From Mesaphorura yosii (taxonomy: Eukaryota > Arthropoda > Collembola > Poduromorpha > Tullbergiidae): DNA of 64,000 nt. Numbering within the stretch: position 1 is the first letter of the stretch; the number at the start of each line of letters is the position of its first letter. The notes beneath the pieces are model-generated. The model did no database searches, had not been told where the DNA came from, and saw nothing but the letters and a program-made list of their open reading frames with translations. The stretch spans positions 186,001 through 250,000 of the forward strand of contig WIXG01000008.1 of assembly GCA_009869945.1 (NCBI GenBank), in the 5' to 3' direction. This document shows, in pieces, positions 61,601-64,000 of the stretch. A program made the position numbers and the translations under genes.

Positions 61601-64000
61601 ATTGAATAATACGCCGGCACAGCTCAGCTCAGCGTTGAGCTGAAAAGAAATTCAAACTCAAACGATTTTGTCATGTCAGGCCAGGTTAGTTCTTGTCTCA
61701 GATTTCTTAACACGGCTCATCACAGCAGAGTGACACTGTTTGTATTTGCTTGTGTTAACATAAACATGAAGCATGGCTTAGGCTCACAGGAATTTATTCA
61801 TGCAATTTTTTAGAATTCTGTTTCAGGAGTTTCTAATGCAAGCAGGACGAGCTGCTTGCCTTTTTGCTCTGCCGTTGCCGTGTTTTGAAAGCCAAAGACT
61901 TCAAAGGAATATGAAATTAATGTGAATGCATGAAAGGCATGACGGCAAATCCAACGCGAAATTGCAGTGCAGTCAACAAACGCCAGCCCGTGTTTGCGAT
62001 TTCAATATACGCAATTTAAACTGCTGCGCTGCTGTTCTGCTGCTTTTTATTAGCTCAGCGTCTGCCGTTGCCGTCCACGCATCGCGCCGGTGTCCGTCCC
62101 GGTGCGGTGTTTGATTTATGAAACTAGCGGGATGTATTTTGTTTTGGGGTTTGCACACTGCTGTAAATAATGCATGTGCTTGCGCTCTGTGTTGTGGTTC
62201 GGTGCGCTCCTGCTCGTACTCGCTGAAATTTCCATACATGTAACATTGCACATTGCATCGTGAACGTAAATGATGAATTTATGGTGTGAGTGAAGTCGCG
62301 TAAATTTGTAAAATAGAAATTGATGGTGTTTGTATTTAACTGCAACGTGAAAGAAACGCAACAGTTCGCACACCATCGCCCTACCCTAGTTCATACTCTT
62401 GTTTGTTTATACTCTTCCCTTTCCAGATGTGCGCACATGTGCGTACGATTTATGGTGAAAGCATGGCATGCCCCAACCGGGCCATGAACTCCTCAGCTCG
62501 CTAGTGGCAGTGGCGTGGGCGTGAAATTACCGCCGTGCCTGGAGTGGTGGAAGCGTAGGTGTTCGAGCACACGTTAGCTCAGCACACATTTGCACCTGAA
62601 ACCATTATTATTGCATGCTTTTACTACCGGAGTTGACATACCGAAAATTGATTCCGGAATATAAAATATTCAATTTGCAATTTTCAAAACGGGCAGAGTG
62701 ATTCAAATCAGTTTTATGGGACAGGCGCAGCGTACGCGCACTGATAAGTTGTGTGGTTGGCTGAATTTTGGATGGCGAGGCGTGGAAATTAATTTGCGCA
62801 TTTCACATCGAGACCTCAAACATTCAAAATTTAGCGGCGCGTTCTCGCTCCGCGACTTTCAATTACAGTCATTGTAGCATTGAAGTACCGCGCGAATGAC
62901 ACCCACTCGAAAATTCGTTTTTAATATTGGTTAAATTATTCAGAGATCAAGAGCTCACTTTCTTCAAACTCAAAACTGTGTTTCAAGTTCCATTGGTGTG
63001 TTCTCATGAGTCCCTGGATTCTGTGCGTCAAAGCCTCAGCGTTTAATATTCTCCTGACCTCCAAACACTTCTTTATTAATTTCATCATTAGCTTGGTTAA
63101 CTCGCACTAGTTCAACGTACGAATTAGCCAGCTTTGAGTGTCATGGGTTAACTGTCAACTAGGATCAACATCAACACTGAGCGTCTACTGCCTAGTTTAA
63201 GAGATTATGCTCAACACTGCAATGGTGCAGGCTTGGCTTAAGAGATTCTCAATTGAAGAGCAATGAGGTGAAAAATTGATGGTCTCAAGCTCAAAGAATA
63301 TGAAGTACGCATTTTAATAAGACAAAAAAGCAATTTGTTATTCCATTCCGCAGTTCATTCATCGTGCAGACAGCGCACTGCACGCGGCGCAGAGGGTAGA
63401 GAGCTTTAGCACATTCACTCCGAATTAGGCTCAAGATCCGACTAATGCATTGTACGAACGCTATAATGGAGTCTATGAACTAGGATTGGAGGGTTTACTT
63501 TAATTACATTCAGTGAATCCTTCTCCATACAAATGCGTGAGGCGTTTGTCTTAAGCTGAAATTGCGCATTTAATTCCTATCACGAGTCAAATCAGTTTAA
63601 CGTTTACTTTCGCTAAACAAATTCTGTCTGCAGCGCAGCGCAGTGCAACGCGGTGGAGTGATCGTGCCGCGACTGCGATTTGTGGCAGACGTCTGAAAAT
63701 AAAGATTTGAATTCGAATTGTCTTTTTGCTCATGACTTGACTTGACTCGACTCGATTCTCGGCTTGATAGCTTTCTCTCTGCGTGCACCGTACTCGACAT
63801 ACGCACTCACGCACGCTGTGCTCGTGTCTGTGCTTTCGCCACAGTCTTTCCTATTTTTCATATGTGGACCATATCGAGAATATATTAAACTGACAACATG
63901 TGGTAGATGACAGATACTTCAAAAACAAGATGATTTCTTTGAGTCGTGTTGCGTTTGTGTACTCACAGCACGACAGACTCCGGAACAGACCGGCGTAGTC
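58613..64000. other. Gene-free end of the window
   Basis: About 5.4 kb with no supported gene. The first few hundred bases contain the importin alpha promoter. Minor items are a segment resembling 55192-55628 (59212-59565), a short GGAAGT tandem (near 60248-60268), a short CA tract (61303-61319) and an imperfect AGCTCAGC palindrome near 61620-61640. Confidence 0.5.
59212..59565 (+). repeat. Non-coding segment, partner of 55192-55628
   Basis: Two matches in order: CCTTAATGCAAATAAATTGA with CCTTTAATGCAAATAAATTGA, and AAAATTATCATAATTTCAT with AAAATTATCATGATTTTAT. Spacing is about 340 and 420 nt. The importin alpha gene lies between the two copies. Confidence 0.4.

Noticed and set aside
1-64000. 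tRNA, rRNA and CRISPR arrays
   Set aside because: I looked for tRNA B-box words, rRNA stretches and regularly spaced repeats and saw none. A covariance-model scan would be needed to exclude small structured RNAs.

Overview
This is eukaryotic DNA. Genes are split by short introns (mostly about 50 to 180 nt, with GT..AG ends), several coding ends are followed by AATAAA, and there are no operons. The gene set points to an arthropod. It has an insect-type gustatory receptor, a chaoptin (arthropod photoreceptor adhesion protein), a secreted apyrase, and a two-copy chemoreceptor-like family whose C-terminal region resembles lineage-expanded springtail (Collembola) receptors. A springtail is my best guess, but that is inference. 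All exon models below were joined by hand from reading frame and splice-site agreement. Every coding sum for the well-supported models is a multiple of three.

The first 14.6 kb is gene-dense. In order it holds: a Zc3h12a-like NYN-domain ribonuclease (+), a small multi-TM protein (-), a dead chemoreceptor copy followed by its intact paralogue (+), a secreted beta/gamma-crystallin-type protein (+), an unidentified cysteine-containing protein (-), a TIGAR-like histidine phosphatase (+), a small putative GPI-anchored protein (-), a gustatory receptor (-) and a small single-pass membrane protein with a polyproline N-terminus (-).

From 14.6 to 33.2 kb there is essentially no convincing gene. A fold-back, MITE-like element with 107-nt inverted arms lies at 24.5-24.8 kb. 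The 15-exon chaoptin gene (33.3-40.6 kb) is the largest gene. Beyond it are a secreted apyrase (45.6-47.2 kb) and a divergent importin alpha (56.2-58.6 kb, minus), separated by long non-coding stretches.

The main unexpected signal is in the non-coding DNA. Segments at 20.5, 30.1-31.2 and 35.1 kb and chaoptin exon 12 reappear in the same order and orientation at 41.0, 47.8-49.2, 52.0 and 53.8 kb. This looks like an old, decayed tandem duplication of the chaoptin locus that left an exon-12 relic. A second set of collinear matches (21.1-22.2 kb with 54.5-55.6 kb, and partly 59.2-59.6 kb) suggests more than one round. The genes show no shared pathway. The only functional theme is sensory (two receptor types plus chaoptin), and that may be coincidence.
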